Shown: one piece after another, positions 27,531 to 36,090 of the stretch
How the letters are laid out: each line of letters begins with the position of its first letter
Position numbering within the stretch: position 1 is the stretch's first letter
From: Scatosoma sp045542595
Lineage (GTDB): Bacteria > Bacillota > Clostridia > Christensenellales > Borkfalkiaceae
Length of the DNA: 64,000 bases
NCBI GenBank assembly: GCA_045542595.1
Contig: JAZQLI010000004.1
Coordinates: 77,367 to 141,366 of the forward strand
Direction: 5' to 3'
Program-made: the position numbers and the translations under genes
The notes under the pieces: generated by a model
Told to the model about the DNA's origin: nothing
Database searches by the model: none
Seen by the model: only the letters and a program-made list of their open reading frames with translations

Positions 27531-28895
27531 ATGTTGGGAGGAAAATATTTGCTGAGATTAAAAAAAATAATGTCTAATGCAGACGAAAGAAATCTGCTTC
27601 GCAACATCCTACTGGCTTTTTTTGTGAAAGGAATTTCATTATTTATCTCACTTTTTTCAATGCCCCTTTATATCAAATATTTTGATGATAATGCGGCCTT
27701 GGGAATGTGGTACACAATTTTGTCAATGTTGTCTTGGATAAACTTGTGTGATTTAGGTTTGGGTAACGGATTACGTAATAGGTTAACGGAGGCATTATCT
27801 TTAGGGCAAAACGAAAAAGCGAAAGAATATATTTCTGCAACATATGCCGTTTTATGTGCGATTATTTTACCTATAGCTGCAATAATATGCATTTTGTTAC
27901 AGTTTGTAAATTTCAATAATTTTTTCAACATTTCTAATACTATTGTCGATGGACAAGATATTGAATTGGCTATGACAATCCTTGTGTTAGGAGTGTGTGC
28001 TAATTTTATCGTCAAGGTGATTACAAATGTTATTTATGCACTGCAAAAATCATCATTAAATAACGTGCTGACTTTAATCAGCAGCATACTGCCATTAATA
28101 TTTGTTTCCGTGTTTAAAGGAGACGATGTATCAACAAATCTGGTGCTTTTATCTATAGTACATATCTTTTCTATAAATATACCATTGATAGTAGCAAGCA
28201 TTATTTTATTCAACTCAAAAGAACTAAAGAAATGTAAACCCTCTTTTAAAAAGGTTTCTAAAGAAGCAGCCAAAGATACGCTTAATTTTGGAATGCATTT
28301 TTTCTTGGCACAAATTTTCTTTATGCTACTTATGCAAACAAACGAGATTCTTATTACAAATATATTCTCGCCTGATTATGTAGTTGATTATAGCGTTTAT
28401 TATAAATTGTTCACGGCGATTGGTTCACTATTTATGTTAGCTCTGACTCCAATGTGGTCAAAAGTTACGAAGGATTTTTCCGAAAAACAATTCACTAAAA
28501 TCCAAAAAACTCATAAACTTCTTAGTTTAATTGCTTTGTTTGCATGTATATTCGAGTTGCTTGTTGTTCCATTTCTACAAATTATTGTAGATGTATGGTT
28601 ACAAGAGGACGCTATTATTGTTGAATATTGGGTTGCAGTTATTTTTGCAGTATATGGCGGGCTCTATATTTTTAATATAGTTTTAACTACCATAGCAAAT
28701 GGGATTGGAAAAGTTCGATCGCAAATAGTATTTTATGGAATAGGGGCTATATTAAAGGTTCCAATAATTATTGCGTTAAAAAGCACAGGGTTACATTGGA
28801 GTGTGGTTGTTGCGTATACTTCTGCAGTGCTCTTAGTGTTTTGCGTATACCAATTTATTTGGATAAACAATCAGATTAAAAAATTACTTACTTAA
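27531..28895 (+). CDS. Wzx-type polysaccharide flippase (MOP superfamily)
   Basis: 454 residues with 12-14 hydrophobic segments starting with LLRNILLAFFVKGISLFISLFSMPLYIKYF, the usual opening of Wzx/RfbX transporters (multidrug/oligosaccharidyl-lipid/polysaccharide superfamily). DLGLGNGLRNRLTEALSLG is the conserved loop after the second helix. It flips the undecaprenyl-linked repeat unit to the outer face. The ATG at 27531 has only a weak AAGAGGG; an in-frame TTG at 27549 has GGGAGG at ideal distance and may be the true start, removing six residues. Confidence 0.9.
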   Translation: MLGGKYLLRLKKIMSNADERNLLRNILLAFFVKGISLFISLFSMPLYIKYFDDNAALGMWYTILSMLSWINLCDLGLGNGLRNRLTEALSLGQNEKAKEYISATYAVLCAIILPIAAIICILLQFVNFNNFFNISNTIVDGQDIELAMTILVLGVCANFIVKVITNVIYALQKSSLNNVLTLISSILPLIFVSVFKGDDVSTNLVLLSIVHIFSINIPLIVASIILFNSKELKKCKPSFKKVSKEAAKDTLNFGMHFFLAQIFFMLLMQTNEILITNIFSPDYVVDYSVYYKLFTAIGSLFMLALTPMWSKVTKDFSEKQFTKIQKTHKLLSLIALFACIFELLVVPFLQIIVDVWLQEDAIIVEYWVAVIFAVYGGLYIFNIVLTTIANGIGKVRSQIVFYGIGAILKVPIIIALKSTGLHWSVVVAYTSAVLLVFCVYQFIWINNQIKKLLT

Positions 28896-28908
28896 AAGGA
28901 GTACAACT

Positions 28909-29958
28909 ATGTTCAATTTTTCAAACAAAACCCTACTTATTACCGGTGGAACAGGTTCTTTCGGTAATGCCGTACTTAACCGTTTCCTTACCACCGATAT
29001 TGGGGAAATTCGAATTTTCTCTCGTGACGAAAAGAAACAAGACGATATGCGCCATGAGTATCAGGCAAAATATCCTGAATATGCGGAAAAAATTAAGTTC
29101 TACATTGGCGACGTTCGCAACATCGACTCCATTCGTCCCGCGATGTTTGGTGTTGATTACATATTCCACGCGGCCGCACTCAAACAGGTTCCGTCTTGTG
29201 AGTTCTTCCCAATGGAAGCAGTACGTACCAATGTTATTGGTACTGAAAATGTCCTGACTGCCGCTATTGAAACGGGCGTTAAAAATGTAGTTTGTCTTTC
29301 TACCGACAAGGCAGCCTATCCCGTAAATGCTATGGGTACATCTAAGGCGATGATGGAAAAGGTTATTGTTGCTAAGTCGCGGACGGTTGATCCTACAAAA
29401 ACAAAGATTTGTTGCACACGTTATGGTAATGTTATGTGTAGCCGTGGTTCGGTTATTCCTCTTTGGATTGATCAGATACGTGCAGGTAAGCCGATTACCA
29501 TTACCGATCCCACGATGACTAGATTTATTATGTCTTTAGATGAGGCTGTTGACCTTGTGTTGTTTGCATTTGAACACGGTACAAGCGGAGATATTCTTGT
29601 ACAGAAAGCTCCTGCCTGCACCATTGAAACTCAGGCTAAGGCTGTTATTGAACTTTTCGATAAGGAGCAGAAAACGGAAATCAAGATTATCGGTATCCGT
29701 CATGGCGAAAAAATGTATGAAACTCTGCTTACCAACGAAGAATGCGCAAATGCTATTGATATGGGCAATTTCTATCGGGTGCCTTGCGACAAGCGTGGCT
29801 TGAACTATGATAAGTATTTTAAGGACGGCGATACTGAGCGCAACACCTTGACCGAGTTTAATTCTAACAATACCGAACTTTTGACTGTTGAGCAGACCAA
29901 GGCGAAGATTGCAAGCCTGCAGTACATCCAAGACGAGCTTGCAAAGGGTGCAAAGTGA
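28909..29958 (+). CDS. capE: UDP-GlcNAc 4,6-dehydratase/5-epimerase (CapE/FnlA/WbjB)
   Basis: 349 residues, extended SDR fold. NAD-binding TGGTGSFGNAVLNRF at the N-terminus, the SRDEKKQDDMRHEY stretch, HAAALKQVPSCEFFP, and the active site with Asp/Lys in STDKAAYPVNAMGTSKAMMEK. This is the inverting dehydratase of the CapE/FnlA type that turns UDP-GlcNAc into UDP-2-acetamido-2,6-dideoxy-4-keto-L-arabino-hexose, the first step to UDP-L-FucNAc. The next two genes encode the following two steps. AAAGGAG precedes the ATG. The gene's stop overlaps the start of the next (TGATG). Confidence 0.93.
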   Translation: MFNFSNKTLLITGGTGSFGNAVLNRFLTTDIGEIRIFSRDEKKQDDMRHEYQAKYPEYAEKIKFYIGDVRNIDSIRPAMFGVDYIFHAAALKQVPSCEFFPMEAVRTNVIGTENVLTAAIETGVKNVVCLSTDKAAYPVNAMGTSKAMMEKVIVAKSRTVDPTKTKICCTRYGNVMCSRGSVIPLWIDQIRAGKPITITDPTMTRFIMSLDEAVDLVLFAFEHGTSGDILVQKAPACTIETQAKAVIELFDKEQKTEIKIIGIRHGEKMYETLLTNEECANAIDMGNFYRVPCDKRGLNYDKYFKDGDTERNTLTEFNSNNTELLTVEQTKAKIASLQYIQDELAKGAK

Positions 29959-31160
29959 TGATGAACATTCTCGTAACTGGAGCGAAAGGATTCGTTGGTA
30001 AAAATCTTTGTGAGAATTTAAAAAATATCCGAGAAGGAAAGGACAAAACTCATCCTTCTCTTGTTATCGGAGAAATATTCGAATATGATATTGACACAGA
30101 TTTGGTATTGTTAGACGAATACTGCGCTAAGGCGGACTTTGTGTTCAATCTTGCCGGTGTGAACCGTCCACAGAACTCAGATGAGTTTATGCAGGGCAAC
30201 TTTGGATTTGCATCTACCCTGCTTGCCACTCTCAAAAAACACGGAAACAAATGTCCGGTGATGATTTCTTCCTCTATTCAAGCAACTTGTATCGGTCGTT
30301 ATGACAGTGATTATGGCAGGAGCAAAAAAGCCGGAGAGAATCTTGTTTTTGCATATGGAGAAGAAACAGGGGCAAAAGTTCTTGTGTACCGCTTCCCAAA
30401 TCTGTTCGGTAAGTGGTGCAGACCGAATTACAATAGTGCTGTTGCAACCTTTTGTAACAATATTGCAAACGATTTGCCTATCACGGTGAATGACAGGAAT
30501 GCACAGCTTGAGTTGCTTTATATTGATGATCTCGTTACGGAAATGCTTGATGCTTTGGAGGGTAATGAGCATCATTGTGTTTTTGATGGTATTGAAACGG
30601 TTTTATGCGCTGACGGAAAATACTGTGCTGCTCCCATTACGCATAAAGTAACGCTTGGGACAATTGTAGACCTGCTTGAAAGTTTCAAGGCACAGAAAAA
30701 CACCCTTTTAATGCCTGAAATTCCATATAACGGCTTTGCTAAGAAGCTTTACAGCACATACCTTAGCTATCTTCCCAAAGAGAAAGTATCTTTTCCTTTG
30801 AAAATGAATGTGGATGCAAGAGGTAGCTTCACCGAGCTTTTGAAAACGGAGAAATGCGGTCAGTTCAGCGTGAATATTTCAAAGCCAGGTATCACTAAGG
30901 GACAACATTGGCACAACACTAAGTGGGAATTTTTCATTGTAGTTGCTGGTCGCGGACTGATTCAACAGCGCCGTATTGGTTCAAATGAGGTTCTGAATTT
31001 TGAGGTTTCGGGAGACAAGATTGAAGCAGTACATATGCTTCCCGGTTATACGCATAATATTATAAATCTCTCTGAGACAGAAAATCTTGTTACGGTGATG
31101 TGGGCAAATGAGCAATTTGACCCTAATAAGCCGGATACGTTTTTTGAGGTGGTTGAATAA
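29958..31160 (+). CDS. capF: Bifunctional reductase/epimerase with C-terminal cupin (CapF/FnlB/WbjC)
   Basis: About 400 residues. The N-terminal SDR domain starts ILVTGAKGFVGKNLCENL and has the YGRSKKAGE active-site Tyr/Lys. The C-terminal cupin domain (GQFSVNISKPGITKGQHWHNTKWEFFIVVAGRGLIQQR, GYTHNIINLSE) carries His metal ligands. This fusion is diagnostic for CapF, which epimerises at C3 through the cupin and reduces C4 with NADPH to give UDP-2-acetamido-2,6-dideoxy-L-talose. The start may be ATG 29958 or 29961, or GTG 29955; ATG 29958 overlapping the capE stop is preferred. It overlaps capG by 1 nt. Confidence 0.93.
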   Translation: MMNILVTGAKGFVGKNLCENLKNIREGKDKTHPSLVIGEIFEYDIDTDLVLLDEYCAKADFVFNLAGVNRPQNSDEFMQGNFGFASTLLATLKKHGNKCPVMISSSIQATCIGRYDSDYGRSKKAGENLVFAYGEETGAKVLVYRFPNLFGKWCRPNYNSAVATFCNNIANDLPITVNDRNAQLELLYIDDLVTEMLDALEGNEHHCVFDGIETVLCADGKYCAAPITHKVTLGTIVDLLESFKAQKNTLLMPEIPYNGFAKKLYSTYLSYLPKEKVSFPLKMNVDARGSFTELLKTEKCGQFSVNISKPGITKGQHWHNTKWEFFIVVAGRGLIQQRRIGSNEVLNFEVSGDKIEAVHMLPGYTHNIINLSETENLVTVMWANEQFDPNKPDTFFEVVE

Positions 31161-32344
31161 TGGACATTAAAATTGACTATTCAGATGTACAATTTAAGGA
31201 TAACGGTAAGCTTAAGCTTCTTATTATCGTGGGAACTCGCCCAGAGATAATTCGTTTGGCGGCGGTTATTAACAAGTGCCGTACTTATTTTGATACCATT
31301 CTTGCTCATACAGGACAGAATTATGATTACAATCTTAATGGAATTTTCTTTAGAGACCTTAAGCTTGACGCCCCTGAGGTTTATATGGATGCTGTAGGGG
31401 ATGACCTTGGGGCTACTGTAGGTAATATTATTAATTGCTCATATAAACTTATGAGTCAAATTCAGCCTGATGCCCTCCTTATCCTTGGCGATACGAACTC
31501 TTGTCTTTCTGCCATTGCAGCAAAGCGCTTACATATTCCAATCTTCCATATGGAAGCAGGGAACCGTTGTAAGGACGAATGCTTGCCAGAAGAAACAAAC
31601 AGAAGAATTGTAGATATTATTTCCGATGTCAATCTAGCATACAGTGAACACGCTCGCCGTTATCTCCATGAGTGCGGACTTCCCAAAGAACGCACTTATG
31701 TAACAGGTTCTCCAATGGCAGAAGTGCTTCATCAGAACCTTGCCGAGATTGAAGCAAGTGATGTCCTTGAACGTCTCGGACTAGAACCTAAGAAGTATAT
31801 CTTACTCTCTGCGCACAGAGAAGAAAATATTGATACCGAAAACAATTTCACAAGTCTTTTCACGGCAATCAATAAGCTAGCAGAGAAATATGATATGCCC
31901 ATTCTCTATTCCTGTCATCCCCGTTCCAGAAAGCGTCTGGAAGCAACAGGTTTTAAATTGGATGAACGTGTTCGCATGAATCAGCCGCTTGGCTTCCATG
32001 ACTACAATAAGCTCCAGATGAACGCGTATGCGGTTGTTTCTGATAGTGGTACACTTCCAGAAGAAAGTAGCTTCTTTACAAGCGTTGGTCATTCGTTCCC
32101 CGCAGTTTGCATTAGAACTTCAACGGAACGTCCAGAAGCACTTGACAAGGCTTGCTTCATTCTAGCAGGTATTGATGAAAAAAGCTTGCTTCAAGCAGTT
32201 GATACTGCAATTTCAATGAATGATAACGGCGACTTTGGTATTCCCGTACCTGATTATGTAGAGGAAAATGTTTCTGATAAAGTTGTGAAGATTATTCAAT
32301 CATATACTGGCGTTGTGAACAAAATGGTTTGGAGAAAGTTTTAA
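31160..32344 (+). CDS. capG: UDP-N-acetyl-L-talosamine 2-epimerase (CapG/FnlC/WbjD)
   Basis: 394 residues, a non-hydrolysing UDP-GlcNAc 2-epimerase fold. LLIIVGTRPEIIRLAAVINKC, HTGQNYDYNLNGIFF, LGDTNSCLSAIAAKR, HMEAGNRCKDECLPEETNRRI, LSAHREENID and the SDSGTLPEESS site are all present. The placement right after capE and capF points to the CapG/WbjD member, which makes UDP-L-FucNAc in the last step, rather than MnaA. The start overlaps the capF stop (TAATG). Together the three genes supply the L-fucosamine donor. Confidence 0.92.
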   Translation: MDIKIDYSDVQFKDNGKLKLLIIVGTRPEIIRLAAVINKCRTYFDTILAHTGQNYDYNLNGIFFRDLKLDAPEVYMDAVGDDLGATVGNIINCSYKLMSQIQPDALLILGDTNSCLSAIAAKRLHIPIFHMEAGNRCKDECLPEETNRRIVDIISDVNLAYSEHARRYLHECGLPKERTYVTGSPMAEVLHQNLAEIEASDVLERLGLEPKKYILLSAHREENIDTENNFTSLFTAINKLAEKYDMPILYSCHPRSRKRLEATGFKLDERVRMNQPLGFHDYNKLQMNAYAVVSDSGTLPEESSFFTSVGHSFPAVCIRTSTERPEALDKACFILAGIDEKSLLQAVDTAISMNDNGDFGIPVPDYVEENVSDKVVKIIQSYTGVVNKMVWRKF

Positions 32345-32365
32345 TAGAAAACAAAGGAGTCAAAA

Positions 32366-33604
32366 ATGAAAATAACAGTAGCAGGCACAGGATATGTAGG
32401 ACTTTCGATGGCCGTGCTTTTATCAAGAAAACACGAGGTTACAGCGGTAGACATTATCCCCGAAAAGGTGGAAATGATAAACAATCGCATTTCGCCTATT
32501 CAGGATAACGAAATAGAGGAGTATTTTGCAACCAAGGAGCTTAAATTAAAGGCTACCATTGATGCGGAGAGTGCATATAAGGATGCCGAATTTGTAATTA
32601 TAGCAACTCCTACAAACTATGACAGTGAAAGGAATTTCTTTGATACGTCAGCAGTTGAAGCAGTTATTTCAATTGTTATGAAATATAACCCCAAGGCTAT
32701 TATGGTTATTAAATCTACCATTCCTGTAGGATATACAAAGAGCGTTCGTGAGAAAATGGGAAGTGAAAATATCATTTTTAGCCCTGAATTTCTTCGCGAA
32801 AGCAAGGCTCTTTATGATAATCTTTATCCTTCAAGAATAGTTGTTGGCACTGATCTTAATAATCCTAAGCTTGTAGAGGCGGCCAATAAATTTGCAGGCC
32901 TTTTGCAGGAGGGGGCCATTAAAGAAAATGTTGAAACTCTTATTATGGGTTTTACAGAGGCGGAAGCGGTTAAGCTTTTTGCGAATACCTATCTTGCATT
33001 AAGAGTATCATATTTTAATGAACTTGATACTTATGCGGAAATGAAGGGACTTGATACACAGCAGATTATAAATGGCGTATGTCTTGATCCTCGTATTGGT
33101 AATCACTATAACAATCCTTCCTTTGGATATGGTGGATATTGCTTGCCTAAGGATACCAAGCAACTTCTCGCCAACTATGCAGATGTACCTGAAAATCTTA
33201 TAGAGGCAATTGTTGAATCCAATAGAACCCGTAAGGACTTTATAGCTGATAGAGTACTTAAAAAGGCAGGTTACTATGGTTACGAAGAGGATAATGAGTA
33301 CAACAAGAGCAAGGAAAAGCCTGCCGTTGTAGGTGTTTATAGACTTACTATGAAGTCCAATTCTGATAATTTCCGTCAGAGTTCTATTCAGGGTGTAATG
33401 AAGAGAGTTAAAGCAAAGGGCGCACAGGTGCTGATTTATGAACCTACCCTTAAGAACGGAGAAACTTTTTTCGGTAGTTTTGTTGTAAATGATCTTGAAA
33501 AATTCAAGAGTGAATGCGATGTTATTATTGCCAACCGTTACAATACAGAGCTTGAGGATGTATTCGACAAAGTTTATACGAGAGATTTGTATTTTAGAGA
33601 CTAA
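32366..33604 (+). CDS. ugd: UDP-glucose/nucleotide-sugar 6-dehydrogenase (Ugd)
   Basis: 412 residues. NAD-binding MKITVAGTGYVGLSMAVLL, VIIATPTNYD, KSTIPVGYT, FSPEFLRESKALYDNLYPSRIVVG and the catalytic Cys in FGYGGYCLPKDTKQLL are those of UDP-glucose dehydrogenases. It makes UDP-glucuronate for the repeat unit, or a related uronic acid if its substrate is UDP-HexNAc. ACAAAGGAG precedes the ATG. It is the last gene of the locus; a gene-free stretch follows up to a terminator at 34142. Confidence 0.93.
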   Translation: MKITVAGTGYVGLSMAVLLSRKHEVTAVDIIPEKVEMINNRISPIQDNEIEEYFATKELKLKATIDAESAYKDAEFVIIATPTNYDSERNFFDTSAVEAVISIVMKYNPKAIMVIKSTIPVGYTKSVREKMGSENIIFSPEFLRESKALYDNLYPSRIVVGTDLNNPKLVEAANKFAGLLQEGAIKENVETLIMGFTEAEAVKLFANTYLALRVSYFNELDTYAEMKGLDTQQIINGVCLDPRIGNHYNNPSFGYGGYCLPKDTKQLLANYADVPENLIEAIVESNRTRKDFIADRVLKKAGYYGYEEDNEYNKSKEKPAVVGVYRLTMKSNSDNFRQSSIQGVMKRVKAKGAQVLIYEPTLKNGETFFGSFVVNDLEKFKSECDVIIANRYNTELEDVFDKVYTRDLYFRD

Positions 33605-34141
33605 GTCGCAATTCAATTATTATTGATTTGGAGAGAAGGAATATAAAAGCTAACCACCTTAACAGAAATTGAGCAAAATTTTAGGGGGCTAGTGCAATGT
33701 ATTCATACAATTCCATTACCACGGGGGATATAAAACTCTACATATAAAAGAACATATATTGTTTGCCATAAATAAGAAGTTAATTGCTTAATTGAGGTAT
33801 AAGGAAATAAAATATCTATATAATATAGAGTAAAAACGCAACAAGCAAAATTATCTTATATACTTGGAAAGAAGAGTGCTAAAGCACGGGAGAATTTTTA
33901 GTGTGCTTCTCAAAATATGACAAAGCTACGGTTTTAAAATTGTGTGTTGATTTGGAAATAATAGCTTGTAGTTATAAATATATTATTAGAAAATAAAGTG
34001 TTTGTAAAGTTTTGAATGCAGAATCTGTTCAAATTTAAATGAAATAGTACTTGCAACATATCAAAACTTTAAAATTTTCATTACGATATCGCAACCCTTT
34101 GAAGGCTTTCAAAATTTTGAAAAAATAAATATAGACAACCC
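33605..34141. other. AT-rich gene-free stretch after the polysaccharide locus
   Basis: About 540 nt without a plausible reading frame. It contains a small GTGC...GCAC hairpin near 33876-33887 and AT-rich sequence resembling a weak promoter (TATAAT-like near 33820). I see no recognisable RNA or gene; it may be remnant DNA from locus exchange, like the gap at 19.1-19.75 kb. Confidence 0.4.
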
Positions 34142-34180
34142 AAAAAGCGAAAACGCTATATGCGCGTTTTCGCTTTTTTT
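34142..34180 (+). terminator. Strong terminator at the end of the polysaccharide region
   Basis: Arms AAAAAGCGAAAACGC (34142-34156) and its exact complement at 34164-34178 form a 15 bp stem over a 7 nt loop, ending in a run of T. Confidence 0.88.
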
Positions 34181-34217
34181 CTTTTATTATGATTTTATAA
34201 AAATGTCATATATTTTA

Positions 34218-34246
34218 TTGACAAACGAATAGAAAAAGGATACAAT
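34218..34246 (+). promoter_or_regulatory. Promoter of the degV gene
   Basis: Perfect TTGACA (34218-34223), 17 bp spacer, TACAAT (34241-34246), 40 bp ahead of the start at 34287. Confidence 0.78.
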
Positions 34247-34286
34247 ATAGTTAGAAATTTCTCGAAAGGCTTAAAAGGAGAACGCT

Positions 34287-35165
34287 ATGGCTACATTTCA
34301 ATTATTTACCGATACGGATACGGATATTACTCCAGAAGACGCGAAGGAGTTGGGGTATCAATTAATAAGTATGCCTTACGTAACCAAGGACGGACAGGAA
34401 ATTTATCCTTATGAAGATTTTGAAATATTTGACTATCACAATTTTTACGAAGGGTTAAGAAAAGGGAATTTAACGTCTACTTGCGCGTTATCGCCTGTGA
34501 AATATCAAGAATGTTTCGAACCGACTTTACAAGCGGGCAAAGATATTTTATATGTACATTTTTCCGCTGCTATGAGCGGTACGTTCAACGCAATGAAGTT
34601 GGCTTGGGAAGAGCTTTCGAAAAAATATCCCGATAGAAAATTGTATACCATTGACACCAAAGGTATTTCCATTTGTTCTTACAATATCGTAGCGGCGATA
34701 GGGAATTTGGCGAAAAAGGGGGCTAGCTTAGAAGAGTTGTTGCAATGGGCGGAAACGGAAGTAGAGAAACACGCCGTTTATTTCTACGCGGACGATTTAA
34801 CTTTTTTCGGCCGTAGCGGTAGAGTAAGTAATTTCTCGGCTAAAATGGGTAATTTGTTAGGAATTCGCCCTATCATCAATATGAATTCTCAAGGAATAAT
34901 GGATTCTATTTCCAAAGCAAAGGGCAAAAAAGCCACGTTGAAAAAGATAATGGATTACGTTACCGAATTACAAGACGATATTAAATCGTATCCCGTTATA
35001 ATCGGACACGCGGACGCATATGATTTGGCAGTGGAATTAGAAAGAATGTTGAAAAATCAATTTGGAGAAGATTTGCAAACGAAAATCGTGGTGGTTAATC
35101 CGACGGCTGGTAGCCATTGCGGTCCTGACACGGTAGGGGTCAGTTTCCACGCAAAGCATAGATAG
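34287..35165 (+). CDS. DegV-family fatty-acid-binding protein
   Basis: 292 residues with the DegV layout: an N-terminal TDTDTDITPEDAKELG, the LTSTCALSP motif (the T-S-x-x-S/P fatty-acid head-group site), the VHFSAAMSGTFNAM motif, DDLTFFGRSGRVSNFSAKMGNLLGIRPI, and HADAYDLA. DegV proteins (FakB) bind a fatty acid and present it to the kinase FakA for phosphorylation. No fakA gene is in the window. The acyltransferase-like gene 17 nt downstream fits a shared role in lipid metabolism. AAAAGGAG precedes the ATG. Confidence 0.9.
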   Translation: MATFQLFTDTDTDITPEDAKELGYQLISMPYVTKDGQEIYPYEDFEIFDYHNFYEGLRKGNLTSTCALSPVKYQECFEPTLQAGKDILYVHFSAAMSGTFNAMKLAWEELSKKYPDRKLYTIDTKGISICSYNIVAAIGNLAKKGASLEELLQWAETEVEKHAVYFYADDLTFFGRSGRVSNFSAKMGNLLGIRPIINMNSQGIMDSISKAKGKKATLKKIMDYVTELQDDIKSYPVIIGHADAYDLAVELERMLKNQFGEDLQTKIVVVNPTAGSHCGPDTVGVSFHAKHR

Positions 35166-35181
35166 TACGTAAAGGGTAGAA

Positions 35182-35940
35182 ATGGCTAAAGAAAAAGCGA
35201 AAAAAAGGAAAAGGTCTTGTGCGTATAGCATATTAAAAGGGACGGTACGGTGTTTTTATAAAAAACCCAAGTTTTTAGGTATGGAAAACTTGGGTAAAAC
35301 CCCAACGCTTATTATCGGTAATCACGCGCAAGTACACGGACCTATGGCGTGCGAGTTATATTTCCCCACCAAGAAAAAAATTTGGTGTATCGGACAAATG
35401 ATGCACGTAAAAGAAGTGCCTGCTTATGCGTATCAAGATTTTTGGTCGTTAAAACCCAAAGGGATACGTTGGTTTTTTAAAGGATTATCATATATCATAG
35501 CACCCCTTTGTTCGTTTATTTTCAATAGAGCGGACGCGATAGGAGTATATAAAGATTCTCGCCTGTTATCCACTTTCCGCGATACCGAACGCGCGCTTTT
35601 AGACGGAGATAATATTATTATCTTTCCCGAAAACATAAATCCGCATAATGAAATTATTAACGAGTTTCAAGATAAATTTGTGGACGTAGCGCGGTTTTAT
35701 TATAAAAAACATAAAATTGCGTTGTCTTTCACTCCTATGTACGTTGCACCGAAATTGCATTGCGTAGTATTTGGTAAGCCCATTGTTTATCAACCCGAAC
35801 AGGATATGGATACACAAAGAAAATCCATTTGTGAGTATATCCAAGCGACGATAACGAGTATGGCAAAAGAGTTGCCCCGTCATAGAGTAGTGCCGTATGC
35901 CAACGTAAAGAAAAAGTTGTATCCCTTTTCAAAAGAATAA
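35182..35940 (+). CDS. PlsC-like acyltransferase with altered catalytic motif
   Basis: 252 residues, similar in order of motifs to 1-acyl-glycerol-3-phosphate acyltransferases: a basic N-terminus, the GNHAQVHGPM block where motif I (H-x4-D) belongs, then SFIFNRADAIGVYKD and IIFPENINPHNE where the FPEG motif III belongs. In motif I the Asp five residues after His is a Gly, and in motif III the Gly is an Asn. It is therefore either a divergent acyltransferase or one that has lost the standard charge relay. It is probably co-transcribed with degV (17 nt gap). Confidence 0.7.
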   Translation: MAKEKAKKRKRSCAYSILKGTVRCFYKKPKFLGMENLGKTPTLIIGNHAQVHGPMACELYFPTKKKIWCIGQMMHVKEVPAYAYQDFWSLKPKGIRWFFKGLSYIIAPLCSFIFNRADAIGVYKDSRLLSTFRDTERALLDGDNIIIFPENINPHNEIINEFQDKFVDVARFYYKKHKIALSFTPMYVAPKLHCVVFGKPIVYQPEQDMDTQRKSICEYIQATITSMAKELPRHRVVPYANVKKKLYPFSKE

Positions 35941-36045
35941 AAATTTACAACGAATTATTTGATAAGCTCCTAAAGTTTTCATAAACCTTAGGGGCTTAAA
36001 AAATGGGGGATTTTTTATCTTTATTTCTTTTCTCATACATAGAAA

Positions 36046-36072
36046 AAAAGCCCACCTTTATGATGGGCTTTT
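36046..36072. terminator. Bidirectional terminator between convergent genes
   Basis: AAAAGCCCA (36046-36054) pairs with TGGGCTTTT (36064-36072). A-runs on the left give a long U tract for the minus-strand gene at 36091; T's on the right serve the plus strand. A weaker AAGCTCCTAA/TTAGGGGCTT hairpin lies at about 35965-35997. Confidence 0.8.
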
Positions 36073-36090
36073 ACTATTTTCATAATTCCG

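Noticed and set aside
33008..33616. A 202-codon frame antisense to ugd
   Set aside because: It is an antisense shadow of a well-recognised dehydrogenase gene.
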